A DNA stretch of 64,000 nucleotides from NCBI GenBank assembly GCA_021324265.1, contig JAJPJK010000006.1:124001-188000 (forward strand), read 5' to 3'. The notes below the pieces were generated by a model. That model saw only the letters and a program-made list of their open reading frames with translations. It did no database searches and had not been told where the DNA came from. The DNA comes from Thermoproteota archaeon (GTDB taxonomy: Archaea; Thermoproteota; Thermoprotei; Gearchaeales; Gearchaeaceae). Below, in pieces: positions 34,964 through 43,263 of the stretch (positions within the stretch are counted from its first letter, which is position 1; each line of letters opens with the position of its first letter). A program made the position numbers and the translations under genes.

Positions 34964-35998
34964 ATGAATAATTGGCGTTTCATGAATGAAATAGGTGATG
35001 TAGCATATAATTTGGCTGTAAGTGAAGTTCTTCTCAGGAGCGTTGGAAGTGAGAGGGCAAATAATACGCTTAGAATATCATTCTGCAACCCCAGTGCTGT
35101 AGTACTAGCAATTCAACACATTCCGCACAAGGTTCTGAATGTACAAGAGTTGCGTGCTCTTAAATTTAATATTGGTAGAAGGCCTACTAGTGGACCAATT
35201 TTATTTTTCACTGATAAACAGGTTGCTGTGCAGCTATTCATGAAAGATAATAGACCAACTTCGGATTCACTGAAGAACAAGGCCATAGAAACGCTTCTTA
35301 CGGCACTAAAGGAACTTGGTATAAATGCATATTTCGAGGAGCCCTATGGCATATTCGTCAACAAAAGGATGCTTGCATATGTGGATACCTTTAGAATAAA
35401 TCACGCATTAGGCTTAACTTTCTATTTCAACGTAGAAAATGATGAGGAATATAGGAAACGAATCCTTCTGGATAATACTATAGCTTATGCAAAAAGCCCC
35501 GCACTATACACGAATTTGAAATACGAATTGGGGAATCAATATTCCCATACTACTTTTACAGAAACGATAAAATCTGCTTTTAAGCGAGAGTTTTCAGCTG
35601 GTTTCATAAATCAAAGGCTTACTGATTACGAGATTATGCTCTTACGCTCACATATTGAAAAGCATACAATGAGTGAATGGATTTACGAGTATAGAAACAA
35701 GAATATAGCCATATCTCCCGATGTTAAATCAGTTACTGTAGACACAAGAGGCGGTTTCGTCACTGTTATTGCTTCAACAAATCGTGGCCTTATAACAAAT
35801 ATTCATATATCCGGAGATTTCTACATATATCCTCCTGAAGCATTAGAAGCCTTAGAGGCTGGGCTTAAATTTGCACCTGCAGATGAGAGTTACATTGAAG
35901 ATTACGTAAAGCGTTACATTAAAGTTGGAAAGGTGGAGCTATATGGTATAGATGAAGAAGAGATCGTTGAAGCTATAAGGAGAGCAACAATTCCTTAA
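34964..35998 (+). CDS. Divergent lipoate-protein ligase A-like protein
   Basis: A 344-residue protein with the LplA/BirA-type catalytic domain (~1-250) plus a C-terminal accessory domain (ITNIHISGDFYIYPPEALEA). The usual RRxSGGGAVxH motif is altered to GRRPTSGPILFFTDKQ. The region of the catalytic Lys (GxKxxGxA) reads NKRMLAY, with Lys134 offset by one from the expected position and Arg in its place. It may be a working but divergent ligase, or may have changed role. Compare the non-lipoylatable GcvH-like domain at 29261-29917. Confidence 0.6.
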   Translation: MNNWRFMNEIGDVAYNLAVSEVLLRSVGSERANNTLRISFCNPSAVVLAIQHIPHKVLNVQELRALKFNIGRRPTSGPILFFTDKQVAVQLFMKDNRPTSDSLKNKAIETLLTALKELGINAYFEEPYGIFVNKRMLAYVDTFRINHALGLTFYFNVENDEEYRKRILLDNTIAYAKSPALYTNLKYELGNQYSHTTFTETIKSAFKREFSAGFINQRLTDYEIMLLRSHIEKHTMSEWIYEYRNKNIAISPDVKSVTVDTRGGFVTVIASTNRGLITNIHISGDFYIYPPEALEALEAGLKFAPADESYIEDYVKRYIKVGKVELYGIDEEEIVEAIRRATIP

Positions 35999-36020
35999 AT
36001 AAGATAGTCAATAAAATTTA

Positions 36021-36713
36021 GTGGAACATTTAAGCAATGAATTACTCCAGAAACTTTACAGCGGTAAGATTAAATATAAAGAGGCAAGAGAGATTCAGAA
36101 ATTCATATCTAAAAACCTAATCAAAGTTGATCCTCGTAGCTATAAAATCGTAGCTGGTTTGGATTCTGCATATTTTAAGAAAAAAATGATAACTGCGATT
36201 TCTTTTTATGATATAGAAGAAAAAAAGGTATTACACGAGGAATACATTATCGAGGAGGTGAACTATCCTTACATTCCCACGTTATTATTTTTAAGGGAAG
36301 GCCCTAATATGGTAAAACTTGCAAAAAGTGCAAAATTACAGGCCGATGTATATCTTATCGACGGCCATGGCGAAGCTCATCCTTATAGAGCGGGTCTTGC
36401 ATGCTTTGTTGGTTATATGCTCGATAAGCCAACTATAGGTGTTGCTAAAAGCAGGCTATTCGGGAAAGTTGAGTGGTTTAATGGTGAAGGCGTTCTTAAG
36501 GATGGTGAAGAAGTAATAGCTTTGTTAATACGATTGTGCAACAAAGAATTCTACATAAGCGTTGGTCAAAGGGTAACTCTGCAGGGGGCTTTACAGATAT
36601 TCAAAAAGACAATCGAAGGTTGCATATCTGTACCACTTGAAAGAGCTCATATACTTGCTAATACAATTAAGGCACAGTATGAAAGTAGTAAGATTAGTAG
36701 CTCCTCCGCTTGA
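36021..36713 (+). CDS. nfi: Endonuclease V
   Basis: A 230-residue protein with a GTG start. Endonuclease V hallmarks are ordered along it: AGLDSAYF (catalytic Asp), YPYIPTLLFLREGP, LIDGHGEAHPYRAGLA and PTIGVAKSRLFG. It cleaves DNA (or RNA) one base 3' of deaminated purines such as inosine. It heads a run of four + strand genes and overlaps the next one by 35 bp. Confidence 0.92.
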   Translation: MEHLSNELLQKLYSGKIKYKEAREIQKFISKNLIKVDPRSYKIVAGLDSAYFKKKMITAISFYDIEEKKVLHEEYIIEEVNYPYIPTLLFLREGPNMVKLAKSAKLQADVYLIDGHGEAHPYRAGLACFVGYMLDKPTIGVAKSRLFGKVEWFNGEGVLKDGEEVIALLIRLCNKEFYISVGQRVTLQGALQIFKKTIEGCISVPLERAHILANTIKAQYESSKISSSSA

Positions 36714-37299
36714 AAATAATGTCTATATAGTTTATGATGAAGAAAGCAAAGAAGGATGTGTAATAGATGTTGCACAGGCTTCAGATGAGGTCTTTAGCTT
36801 CATTAGAAATAAGGATTTGAAGATCAAATTCATCGTTTCTACCCATGCACACGCTGATCATACTGCTCATAATAAAAAAATTAAAGCTATGCTCAACAAT
36901 TCAATTCTTGTTATGCATGAAAAGGACGCAATATTAATGAAGGCATTGTTCGATTTGAAATATCCTTATATCCATGAACCACTCGAATATCAAGAACCTG
37001 GTAGGTATTTGAATGAAGGAGATGCGCTGAATTTTGGTAAGTATGAATTAAAGGTTATACATACACCCGGTCATACACCAGGCTCAATATGTTTGTATGA
37101 GGAAAAGGAGAAAGTTTTGTTTTCAGGCGATACGCTTTTTCAAGGCACATATGGGCGTGTGGATTTTCCTTATAGCAGTGAGGAGGAGATTATTAAAAGT
37201 CTAAAGAAACTTTCAAAACTTCCAAGAGAGACTTTAGTATATCCTGGCCACGGCCCTGAGACGAGGATCGGTCTCGAATATTGGCTTTTTAGTCTGTAG
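36679..37299 (+). CDS. Metallo-beta-lactamase fold hydrolase, glyoxalase II-like
   Basis: The protein has 206 residues from the ATG at 36679 (MKVVRLVAPPLENNVYIVYD); the track start lies deep in nfi. Metal ligands are clear: THAHADHTAH, HTPGHTPGS, SGDTLFQGTYGRVD and YPGHGPETRIG. This is the short glyoxalase II-like subgroup, which acts on thioesters such as hydroxyacyl-glutathione or -bacillithiol analogues. The archaeal thiol partner is unknown. Confidence 0.85.
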   Translation: MKVVRLVAPPLENNVYIVYDEESKEGCVIDVAQASDEVFSFIRNKDLKIKFIVSTHAHADHTAHNKKIKAMLNNSILVMHEKDAILMKALFDLKYPYIHEPLEYQEPGRYLNEGDALNFGKYELKVIHTPGHTPGSICLYEEKEKVLFSGDTLFQGTYGRVDFPYSSEEEIIKSLKKLSKLPRETLVYPGHGPETRIGLEYWLFSL

Positions 37300-37301
37300 A
37301 A

Positions 37302-38378
37302 ATGACCATAAAATTTGATTCACTTCAAGATTTCTTAAGAGCTGTTTTCGGCGAAAAAACAAGGCTTATTTCCATTGAAGGTATAGATGTTGAAAAAGGT
37401 TCTTTAAAAGGTTATGGCTATGGGCGACCTTTGATCATCAACTTTGAAATTAATGGAGAATCAAGAAAGGGCGTGATTGAAACCATGAAGGAAGATATAT
37501 TCGGCCATGAGTACAGGGCAGATAGATTCCAGTCCTTGATTTGGGCATATGAAGCATACAATTCACTTCCTAAGCATGCAAGAGCTTTAGCAGTAGGGTA
37601 TTTTGATAAAAAAGGCAATCTTGTACCAATGAAAGACTTTGATGAACCTTTCATCTTTGTAGAATTTGTAAAAGGGAATCTCTATTATCTGGACTTAGAA
37701 AGGATTCGAGACGAAGATAAACTTAGCGAATTAGATATTAAGCGGTGTTCAGCATTGGCTGGCTATCTTGCTGACATACATTCCAGAAAGGCCGATAACA
37801 AGAGAATTTATATTCCTAGAATAAGGGAGCTTTTAGGTCATGGTGAATGCATAATGGGGCTGATAGATAGCTATCCTGATAAAAGCGATTTCTATGATCA
37901 AAACTTCTTCCCAGCGCTAGAAAAAAAGTTAGTAGATTGGCGTTGGAAGTTAAAGAATTTCTCTCATAGAGCAAGTCAAATTCATGGAGATTTTCATCCT
38001 TGGAATATCTTCTTTGAAAAGGATACAGATTTCACTGTTAATGATAGGAGCAGGGGGGAATTCGGTGAGCCTGCTGATGATTTAACAGCTTTGACAATAA
38101 ATTATCTTTTCTTTTCTCTACAAGTTAAGAATAAGCTTGATGGTCCGTTCGAATTCCTTTTTAAAAAGTTCTTCAAGGATTATATTGAGAAGACAAACGA
38201 TGAAGAAATTCTAAGAGTTTTGCAACCTTTCTATGTTTGGCGCTCTCTTGTCATCGCAAGTCCTATTTGGTATCCTAATCTTCGATATGAAACAAGGCTT
38301 GCCTTATTCAAATTCATGAAGAATATTTTGGACACTGAAATTTTTGACTATAATAATGTCAACTCACTTCTTTCCTGA
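37302..38378 (+). CDS. Aminoglycoside phosphotransferase-family kinase
   Basis: A 358-residue protein with the APH/ChoK kinase fold. The catalytic loop is IHGDFHPWNIFF near residue 227 and a metal-binding Asp lies in NDRSRGEFGEPADDL. The N-terminal lobe is less conserved. Such kinases in archaea more likely act on small metabolites or sugars than on antibiotics. Its stop overlaps the start of the APS-kinase-like gene by one base, so the two products probably work together. Confidence 0.72.
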   Translation: MTIKFDSLQDFLRAVFGEKTRLISIEGIDVEKGSLKGYGYGRPLIINFEINGESRKGVIETMKEDIFGHEYRADRFQSLIWAYEAYNSLPKHARALAVGYFDKKGNLVPMKDFDEPFIFVEFVKGNLYYLDLERIRDEDKLSELDIKRCSALAGYLADIHSRKADNKRIYIPRIRELLGHGECIMGLIDSYPDKSDFYDQNFFPALEKKLVDWRWKLKNFSHRASQIHGDFHPWNIFFEKDTDFTVNDRSRGEFGEPADDLTALTINYLFFSLQVKNKLDGPFEFLFKKFFKDYIEKTNDEEILRVLQPFYVWRSLVIASPIWYPNLRYETRLALFKFMKNILDTEIFDYNNVNSLLS

Positions 38379-38908
38379 TGCCATTTTGTGTTTGGTTGAC
38401 TGGTCTTCCTGCGAGCGGTAAATCTACTATAGCGGAACATCTGAGGAAATTGCTAAATGAAAGGGGAATAAAGGTCCAAATATTAGATTCAGATGAATTG
38501 AGGAAGGTCTTAACGCCCAAGCCAACATATTCGTTAGAGGAAAGAGACTGGTTTTATGATGTGCTTGTTTACATTGCTAAAATTCTTTATGAAAATGGAG
38601 TTAATGTCATAATAGCAGCAACGGGTAACAAGAGAGCATACAGAGATAAGGCAAGAAATGTGATTCAGAATTTTTTAGAAGTATATGTAAAATGTGATCT
38701 GGAAACTTGTATGAAAAGAGATAAAAAAGGAATATATGAACTTGCTAAAATGGGCCTTGCTTCCACAGTTCCTGGGATTCAAGATCCATATGAAGAGCCT
38801 TTAAATCCTGAGCTTGTGCTCGATACTACAAGTCTTGAGCCTAAGCAATGTGCTTCTCTCATATTGGGTTATTTGGAAAAGAATTCTTTATTAACTTCTA
38901 AAAAATAA
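38378..38908 (+). CDS. Adenylylsulfate kinase-like P-loop kinase
   Basis: A 176-residue P-loop protein with Walker A GLPASGKST at the N-terminus, then ILDSDELRKVL near residue 40 and the D/N-rich GIYELAKMG region typical of CysC. It would phosphorylate APS to PAPS. No ATP sulfurylase, sulfotransferase or sulfate reductase gene is in the window, and its partner is a kinase of the APH family. A related small-molecule kinase role is therefore possible. Confidence 0.75.
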   Translation: MPFCVWLTGLPASGKSTIAEHLRKLLNERGIKVQILDSDELRKVLTPKPTYSLEERDWFYDVLVYIAKILYENGVNVIIAATGNKRAYRDKARNVIQNFLEVYVKCDLETCMKRDKKGIYELAKMGLASTVPGIQDPYEEPLNPELVLDTTSLEPKQCASLILGYLEKNSLLTSKK

Positions 38909-38951
38909 AAAGAGCTCTAGTTTGTAGCTATCAATAAAAAGTTTTGAACAT

Positions 38952-38985
38952 TTCGAAAGTTTACCTCGCCAAGTTGTTCGAAAGT
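38952..38985 (+). repeat. Direct repeat TTCGAAAGT upstream of secreted protein gene
   Basis: TTCGAAAGT occurs at 38952-38960 and 38977-38985, 25 bp apart, just upstream of a TATA-like TATTATAAAC. The start at 39016 follows about 25 nt after the box. The pair could be an activator or repressor site. No other copy was noticed. Confidence 0.3.
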
Positions 38986-39015
38986 ATCTTATTATAAACT
39001 GATTTAGAGTAATAA

Positions 39016-39516
39016 ATGATAATGCTGTCCATACTAGGGAACAAGGTAGTAGTCATAGCGATTTCACTAATAGCGTTGGTAGGAGCTTCAGTTGGAGCTT
39101 TAGCATCGATGGGTTATGGGCCATTTGCTTACATTAGCTATAGCGTATCTGGACAACAAGGAACTGAAATAATTCCTGTGCATTTTGATTTAGGAAACTT
39201 GACCGCAGGTCAGCAAGGCAATGTGACTGGGAATGCAACTATTACAATTATGCAAACGGGAAACTATACTATAAAATTGCTTCATGTTGAAAAGCTTGAA
39301 AAAGTGTTCAGTTATTTTAACGTTACTTTGAAAATTAATAATAACACCTATCTCGTGAATCTTGAAAAATCTTCGACAAACTTAACTTTAAATAACGGAA
39401 CCTACCAAGTCGAAATAACTATATTCTACAAAGTCAGCTTAAATCCAAAGGCAGAAGATATCAAAAATGAACCATTACTTGTAATACATCCTTCTGACGA
39501 AGAAGGAGAAGATTAA
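39016..39516 (+). CDS. Secreted or membrane-anchored beta-rich glycoprotein
   Basis: A 166-residue protein; an alternative ATG lies two codons in. A signal or anchor segment (VVVIAISLIALVGASVGALA) is followed by a predicted beta-rich domain with about eight N-glycosylation sequons, including NLT, NVT, NAT, NYT and NGT. Motifs GNYTIKLLHVEKL and LNNGTYQVEITIFYK recall beta-sandwich edges. The C-terminus is acidic (DEEGED). The layout matches the 14223-14633 protein. Position beside copper genes could hint at metal handling, but no metal-binding motif is visible. Confidence 0.65.
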   Translation: MIMLSILGNKVVVIAISLIALVGASVGALASMGYGPFAYISYSVSGQQGTEIIPVHFDLGNLTAGQQGNVTGNATITIMQTGNYTIKLLHVEKLEKVFSYFNVTLKINNNTYLVNLEKSSTNLTLNNGTYQVEITIFYKVSLNPKAEDIKNEPLLVIHPSDEEGED

Positions 39517-39529
39517 AAAATTTATTTTT

Positions 39530-39679
39530 TTATTTCACATAGGCTGAGGGTGAGCTATCGAATTTTTTCTTGCAGTTTTCGCTACAGAAATAATAAGTCT
39601 TACCCTTATAATCGCTTTTAAACTTGGCCTTGGTTGTATCGACTTCCATTTTACATACTGGGTCTATTGCCTTAGCCAT
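39530..39679 (-). CDS. 49-residue YHS/TRASH-domain protein (not in ORF track)
   Basis: Reverse-strand translation from the ATG at 39679 gives 49 residues consisting of a single YHS (TRASH-like) metal-binding domain: DPVCKMEVDTTKAKF, then GKTYYFCSENCKKKF. The Cys in PVCKM and the pair in FCSENC are the expected ligands. It is divergent from the copper ATPase gene, which begins with the same domain. It could be a soluble copper carrier or sensor for that pump. It fell below the size cut of the ORF track. Confidence 0.82.
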   Translation of the reverse strand: MAKAIDPVCKMEVDTTKAKFKSDYKGKTYYFCSENCKKKFDSSPSAYVK

Positions 39680-39730
39680 GGAAAAGATTTCTGCCCATTA
39701 TTTATAAATCTTCTACACTAGTAAAGTATT
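39680..39730. promoter_or_regulatory. Divergent promoter with palindromic TATA, YHS protein / copper ATPase
   Basis: A perfect palindrome ATTTATAAAT (39700-39709) lies almost exactly midway, about 26 nt from each start. It is framed by an inverted repeat AAGATTT (39684-39690) / AAATCTT (39706-39712). One TBP site could drive both genes, and the flanking repeat could bind a copper regulator. Confidence 0.5.
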
Positions 39731-41803
39731 GTGGCAAAAGACATTATATGCGGGATGTATGTTGATGAAACTAAAACCCCTTTTAAATGCACTAGAAAGG
39801 GTGTTACCTATTATTTCTGTAGCTCTTCTTGTTTAGATTCTTTTTTAGCACCGATGAAAGAACTAAGGAGACTAAAAATCCTTACAGCTATCGGCATTGG
39901 TTCTGGCTTGTTGATTGCAATCTTGGAATTTTATTCAGTATCGCCTTTATTTTTACTCTTAATCGCTAGCATTGTTCAATTCTATCCAGGTCTCGAGTTC
40001 TATAAAGGAATGATCGATGCGATAAAAGCAAAACAGGCAAATATGGACGTGTTGATCGCACTTGGAACTTCTGCTGCTTGGGTTTATAGCTTGATTTATG
40101 TTCTTCAAAGCATGTCTATAATACCTGAAATATTAAAGGCTTCGGGTGGCTATTTCATGGAATCAACGCTTATAATAGGCGCAATCCTTTTGGGAAGAAC
40201 TTTGGAAAGGATGATGAAACATAAAGCCTCAGAGGCATTGGAATCGCTTTTGGAGCTTCAACCTTCAAAAGCAAGAGTTCTTAGAAATGATCAAGAATTG
40301 GATGTGAGCTTGGATGAGTTAGAGATAGGTGATATTGTCTTGGTGAAACCCGGCGAGAAAATTCCATGTGATGGAGAAGTAATTGAAGGTTATTCTTTTG
40401 TAGATCAGTCAGCGATCACTGGTGAGAGTATACCTGTTGAAAAAAAGAAGGGTGATGAAGTATTAGGAGGTACGATCAACAAAACTGGGGTACTCAAGAT
40501 AAAAGTTACAAAGGTAGGAGATGATACTCTAATGTCTCAAATCATTAAATCCGTTGAGGAAGCTATACTTTCTAGGACGCCTATCCAAAGACTTGCTGAT
40601 AAAATTGCCTCAGTATTTGTGCCGGTCACGATCTCGATTGCTATTCTTTCTTTTATATTTTGGGCTTTTACTTGGAATTTGCCTTTTAACTTAGCACTAA
40701 CAGTCTTGATTTCTGTATTGATAATAGCTTGCCCTTGTGCACTGGGTATTGCAACGCCTGCTGCATTGCTAATTGCTACAACAAAAGGCGCTAAACAAGG
40801 TATATTAATAAAAAGCGGAGAATATCTTGAAAGAATTCATAAAGCTAATGTCATAGTGCTGGATAAGACTGGAACTATAACTCAAGGAAAGCCTGTACTT
40901 GAAGATATCGTAAATTTCTCTAATTATCCTAGAGAACAAATCTTAAAACTAGCTGCTTCCTTAGAAAGGTTTTCAAGTCATCCTCTAGCGCAGCAAGTAG
41001 TTGAGGAAGCTAGTAGAGCGAAGCTTAGTTTATTAGAAGTGGAGAAATTTGAAGAAATTGCAGGCGAAGGAATTCTGGGGACTATTGAAGGTTCAACGTA
41101 TTATATTGGCAATGAGCGCATGTTAGAGAAACACAGAGTTAAACTTAATGAAGCACAAAAAAAGATCATAACAGAATTAGAGAATAAAGGCAAAACAATA
41201 TCCTACTTTTTAAATGATAGTAATTTGATCGCAATATTCGTTTTCTCCGATAATCTAAGAGAGGATTCCAAACAGGCTATTGCAGAACTCAAAAAAATGA
41301 ATATTGATTTAGTAATGCTTACGGGTGATAATGAAAGAGTTGCAAGCGCTATTGCTAAGGAAGTAGGAATAGAAAAATTCTATGCAAATGTTTTGCCTAT
41401 ACAGAAAGCTGAAATTGTAAAGAAATTGAAGGAAGAAGGCAACGTCGTTGTAATGGTCGGTGATGGAATCAACGATGCTCCGGCTCTTGCAAATGCAGAT
41501 GTAGGCATCGCGATAGGTAGTGGAACAGATATAGCAAAAGAGACTGGAGGGATAATCTTATTGAAAAACTCGCTTCTTGACGTGGTAAAGGCAATTAAGC
41601 TTAGCAGAAAAGCATATAGTAAAATTAAGCAAAACTTGTTCTGGGCTTTCTTTTATAATACTGCACTCATTCCTGTGGCCGCAGGCATTTTATATCCTTT
41701 TGCCGGTATAATATTGAATCCTATATTAGCCGCAATAGCAATGGCCTTTAGCTCTATAAGCGTAGTAACCAACTCAAGCTTATTGATCCGATATAATCCT
41801 TAA
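39731..41803 (+). CDS. Copper-type P1B-ATPase with N-terminal YHS domain
   Basis: A 690-residue pump with a GTG start. Residues 1-45 are a YHS domain (IICGMYVDET, YYFCSSSC) in place of the usual HMA domain. Eight spans follow, with the CPC metal site in IACPCALGIATP, TGES, phosphorylation site LDKTGTI, SHPLAQQVVEEA and GDGINDAPALANADVG. The last two spans hold YN and AMAFSSISVV, the pattern of P1B-1 Cu(I) exporters. It should expel copper to resist toxicity. Confidence 0.92.
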   Translation: MAKDIICGMYVDETKTPFKCTRKGVTYYFCSSSCLDSFLAPMKELRRLKILTAIGIGSGLLIAILEFYSVSPLFLLLIASIVQFYPGLEFYKGMIDAIKAKQANMDVLIALGTSAAWVYSLIYVLQSMSIIPEILKASGGYFMESTLIIGAILLGRTLERMMKHKASEALESLLELQPSKARVLRNDQELDVSLDELEIGDIVLVKPGEKIPCDGEVIEGYSFVDQSAITGESIPVEKKKGDEVLGGTINKTGVLKIKVTKVGDDTLMSQIIKSVEEAILSRTPIQRLADKIASVFVPVTISIAILSFIFWAFTWNLPFNLALTVLISVLIIACPCALGIATPAALLIATTKGAKQGILIKSGEYLERIHKANVIVLDKTGTITQGKPVLEDIVNFSNYPREQILKLAASLERFSSHPLAQQVVEEASRAKLSLLEVEKFEEIAGEGILGTIEGSTYYIGNERMLEKHRVKLNEAQKKIITELENKGKTISYFLNDSNLIAIFVFSDNLREDSKQAIAELKKMNIDLVMLTGDNERVASAIAKEVGIEKFYANVLPIQKAEIVKKLKEEGNVVVMVGDGINDAPALANADVGIAIGSGTDIAKETGGIILLKNSLLDVVKAIKLSRKAYSKIKQNLFWAFFYNTALIPVAAGILYPFAGIILNPILAAIAMAFSSISVVTNSSLLIRYNP

Positions 41804-42171
41804 ACTTCCTCTACAATCAATTTCGTGCCATAGAGCTCTGTAACCTTTACCTTTTTTCCTTTTTCTATTTTACCCCTTTTCGATATTGCAGTCCAAATCT
41901 CGTTTTCTAAATAAACTAACCCTTCTGGTTCAAGATCTGTCATTGTTTCTCCTATTTTTCCTATTATTACTTCCTTACCAACTGCAATAGGTCTTTTCAT
42001 TGAGCTCAGGGCTCTGTATACAAAAAGGCTAATGATTAACAAAATTGCAATAATCGTAGCAATGAACCAAATAGGTAAATAGATGCCTAATAAGGGGAGT
42101 ATTGCCAAGATAACAATGATAATTAAGAAATCATCAGCGAGGCTTGCAAGCAAGGCTGCTATTTTATTCAC
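41800..42171 (-). CDS. NfeD-like membrane protein with OB-fold tail
   Basis: A 123-residue protein with a GTG start. Two membrane spans (residues ~15-55) are followed by a C-terminal OB-type domain with IGKIGETMTDLEPEGLVYLE and GKKVKVTELYGTKLIVE, the NfeD signature. NfeD proteins work with stomatin-type membrane proteins or a ClpP-class protease; neither lies here. It is convergent with the ATPase gene (4-bp overlap). Confidence 0.8.
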   Translation of the reverse strand: MNKIAALLASLADDFLIIIVILAILPLLGIYLPIWFIATIIAILLIISLFVYRALSSMKRPIAVGKEVIIGKIGETMTDLEPEGLVYLENEIWTAISKRGKIEKGKKVKVTELYGTKLIVEEV

Positions 42172-42243
42172 ATACTACTATAGATGAACTCAATTATAGC
42201 TGTACATATAAAAGCTAATTTACTAAGACCACTTTTAAGATTT

Positions 42244-43263
42244 ATGAAAGCCGCAGTTCTTTACAAACCGGCTAAGATGGAGGAAAATCCTTTGAAGATT
42301 GAACAGTTAGAGATTCCAAAGATAGAAGATGATGAGGTTTTAATCAGGATAAAAGCATGTGGTGTTTGTAGATCGAATCTGCATATGATAGAAGGTGATT
42401 GGTTAGATTTAGGCGTACCAGCTAAACTTCCCATCATCCCAGGGCATGAAATAGTCGGTATTGTTGAAAAAGTAGGCAAAGAAGTGCGGAATGTTAAAGT
42501 AGGAGACAGAGTTGGAGTTCAACCGCTTTATTCTACGTGTGGGGCATGTGAATATTGCATTAGCGGAAGAGAAAATCTATGCAATATGGCAGAAATAACA
42601 GGAGAAACTGTTGATGGAGGATATGCAGAATACATGAAAGCAAAGGCTGCGCATGTATATGAAGTGCCCAGCAATTTGAAGGACGAAGAAGCAGCTCCTC
42701 TATTTTGTCCAGGTGTAACTGCTTATAGAGCAGTTATGCTCAGCGAAATATCGCCAGCTAAGTCTGTAGCTATCTTCGGTATTGGGGGTGTTGGCCACTT
42801 AGCCATACAGTTTGCTAAGCTATATGGTGCTAAGGTAATAGCTGTCTCTGCTGACGAACAAAAGCTAAGGATTGCTAAAGAATTAGGTGCAGATTTGACT
42901 ATATCATCAAAAAGTGATGTGGTAAACCAAATCATATCCTTGGGGTATGTAGATTCTTCAATCGTTTTCGCACCAAGCGATGAAGCCGTATTTCAAGCAA
43001 CTCAAGTTACGAAAAAGGGAGGTATTATTGTTATTGGTGTAAGGGCCAACTTGAATGATTTCAGATTCGCCAACGAACAAATCATCAAGGGTAGCGTAAT
43101 TGGTACGAGGGTTGATATGATGAATGTGCTTAAAATTGCTAGCCAAGGCAAATTAAAGGTATACTATGAAGTTTATCAACTTGAGGAAATTAATAGTGTA
43201 CTTAAGAAATTGAAAAGAAGAGAAATTAGAGAAAGAGCTGTATTGAAGTTTTCAGCTGAATAA
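42244..43263 (+). CDS. Zinc-dependent alcohol dehydrogenase (MDR family)
   Basis: The protein has 339 residues from the ATG at 42244 (MKAAVLYKPAKM), with CTTTTAAG about 12 nt before; the track start at 42184 is unlikely. Catalytic zinc ligands lie in CGVCRSNLHMIEG and PGHEIVGIVEKVG; the structural zinc site is CGACEYCISGRENLC. The Rossmann motif is GIGGVGHLAIQFAK. It oxidises alcohols or reduces aldehydes with NAD(P). The substrate is unknown. Confidence 0.88.
   Translation: MKAAVLYKPAKMEENPLKIEQLEIPKIEDDEVLIRIKACGVCRSNLHMIEGDWLDLGVPAKLPIIPGHEIVGIVEKVGKEVRNVKVGDRVGVQPLYSTCGACEYCISGRENLCNMAEITGETVDGGYAEYMKAKAAHVYEVPSNLKDEEAAPLFCPGVTAYRAVMLSEISPAKSVAIFGIGGVGHLAIQFAKLYGAKVIAVSADEQKLRIAKELGADLTISSKSDVVNQIISLGYVDSSIVFAPSDEAVFQATQVTKKGGIIVIGVRANLNDFRFANEQIIKGSVIGTRVDMMNVLKIASQGKLKVYYEVYQLEEINSVLKKLKRREIRERAVLKFSAE

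Noticed and set aside
37302-38378. Antibiotic resistance kinase
   Set aside because: The APH fold is shared by many metabolic kinases; nothing here indicates aminoglycosides.
38909-39015. tRNA or structured ncRNA in the 107-bp spacer
   Set aside because: No cloverleaf, C/D or H/ACA box pattern could be found; only a short direct repeat and a TATA-like box.
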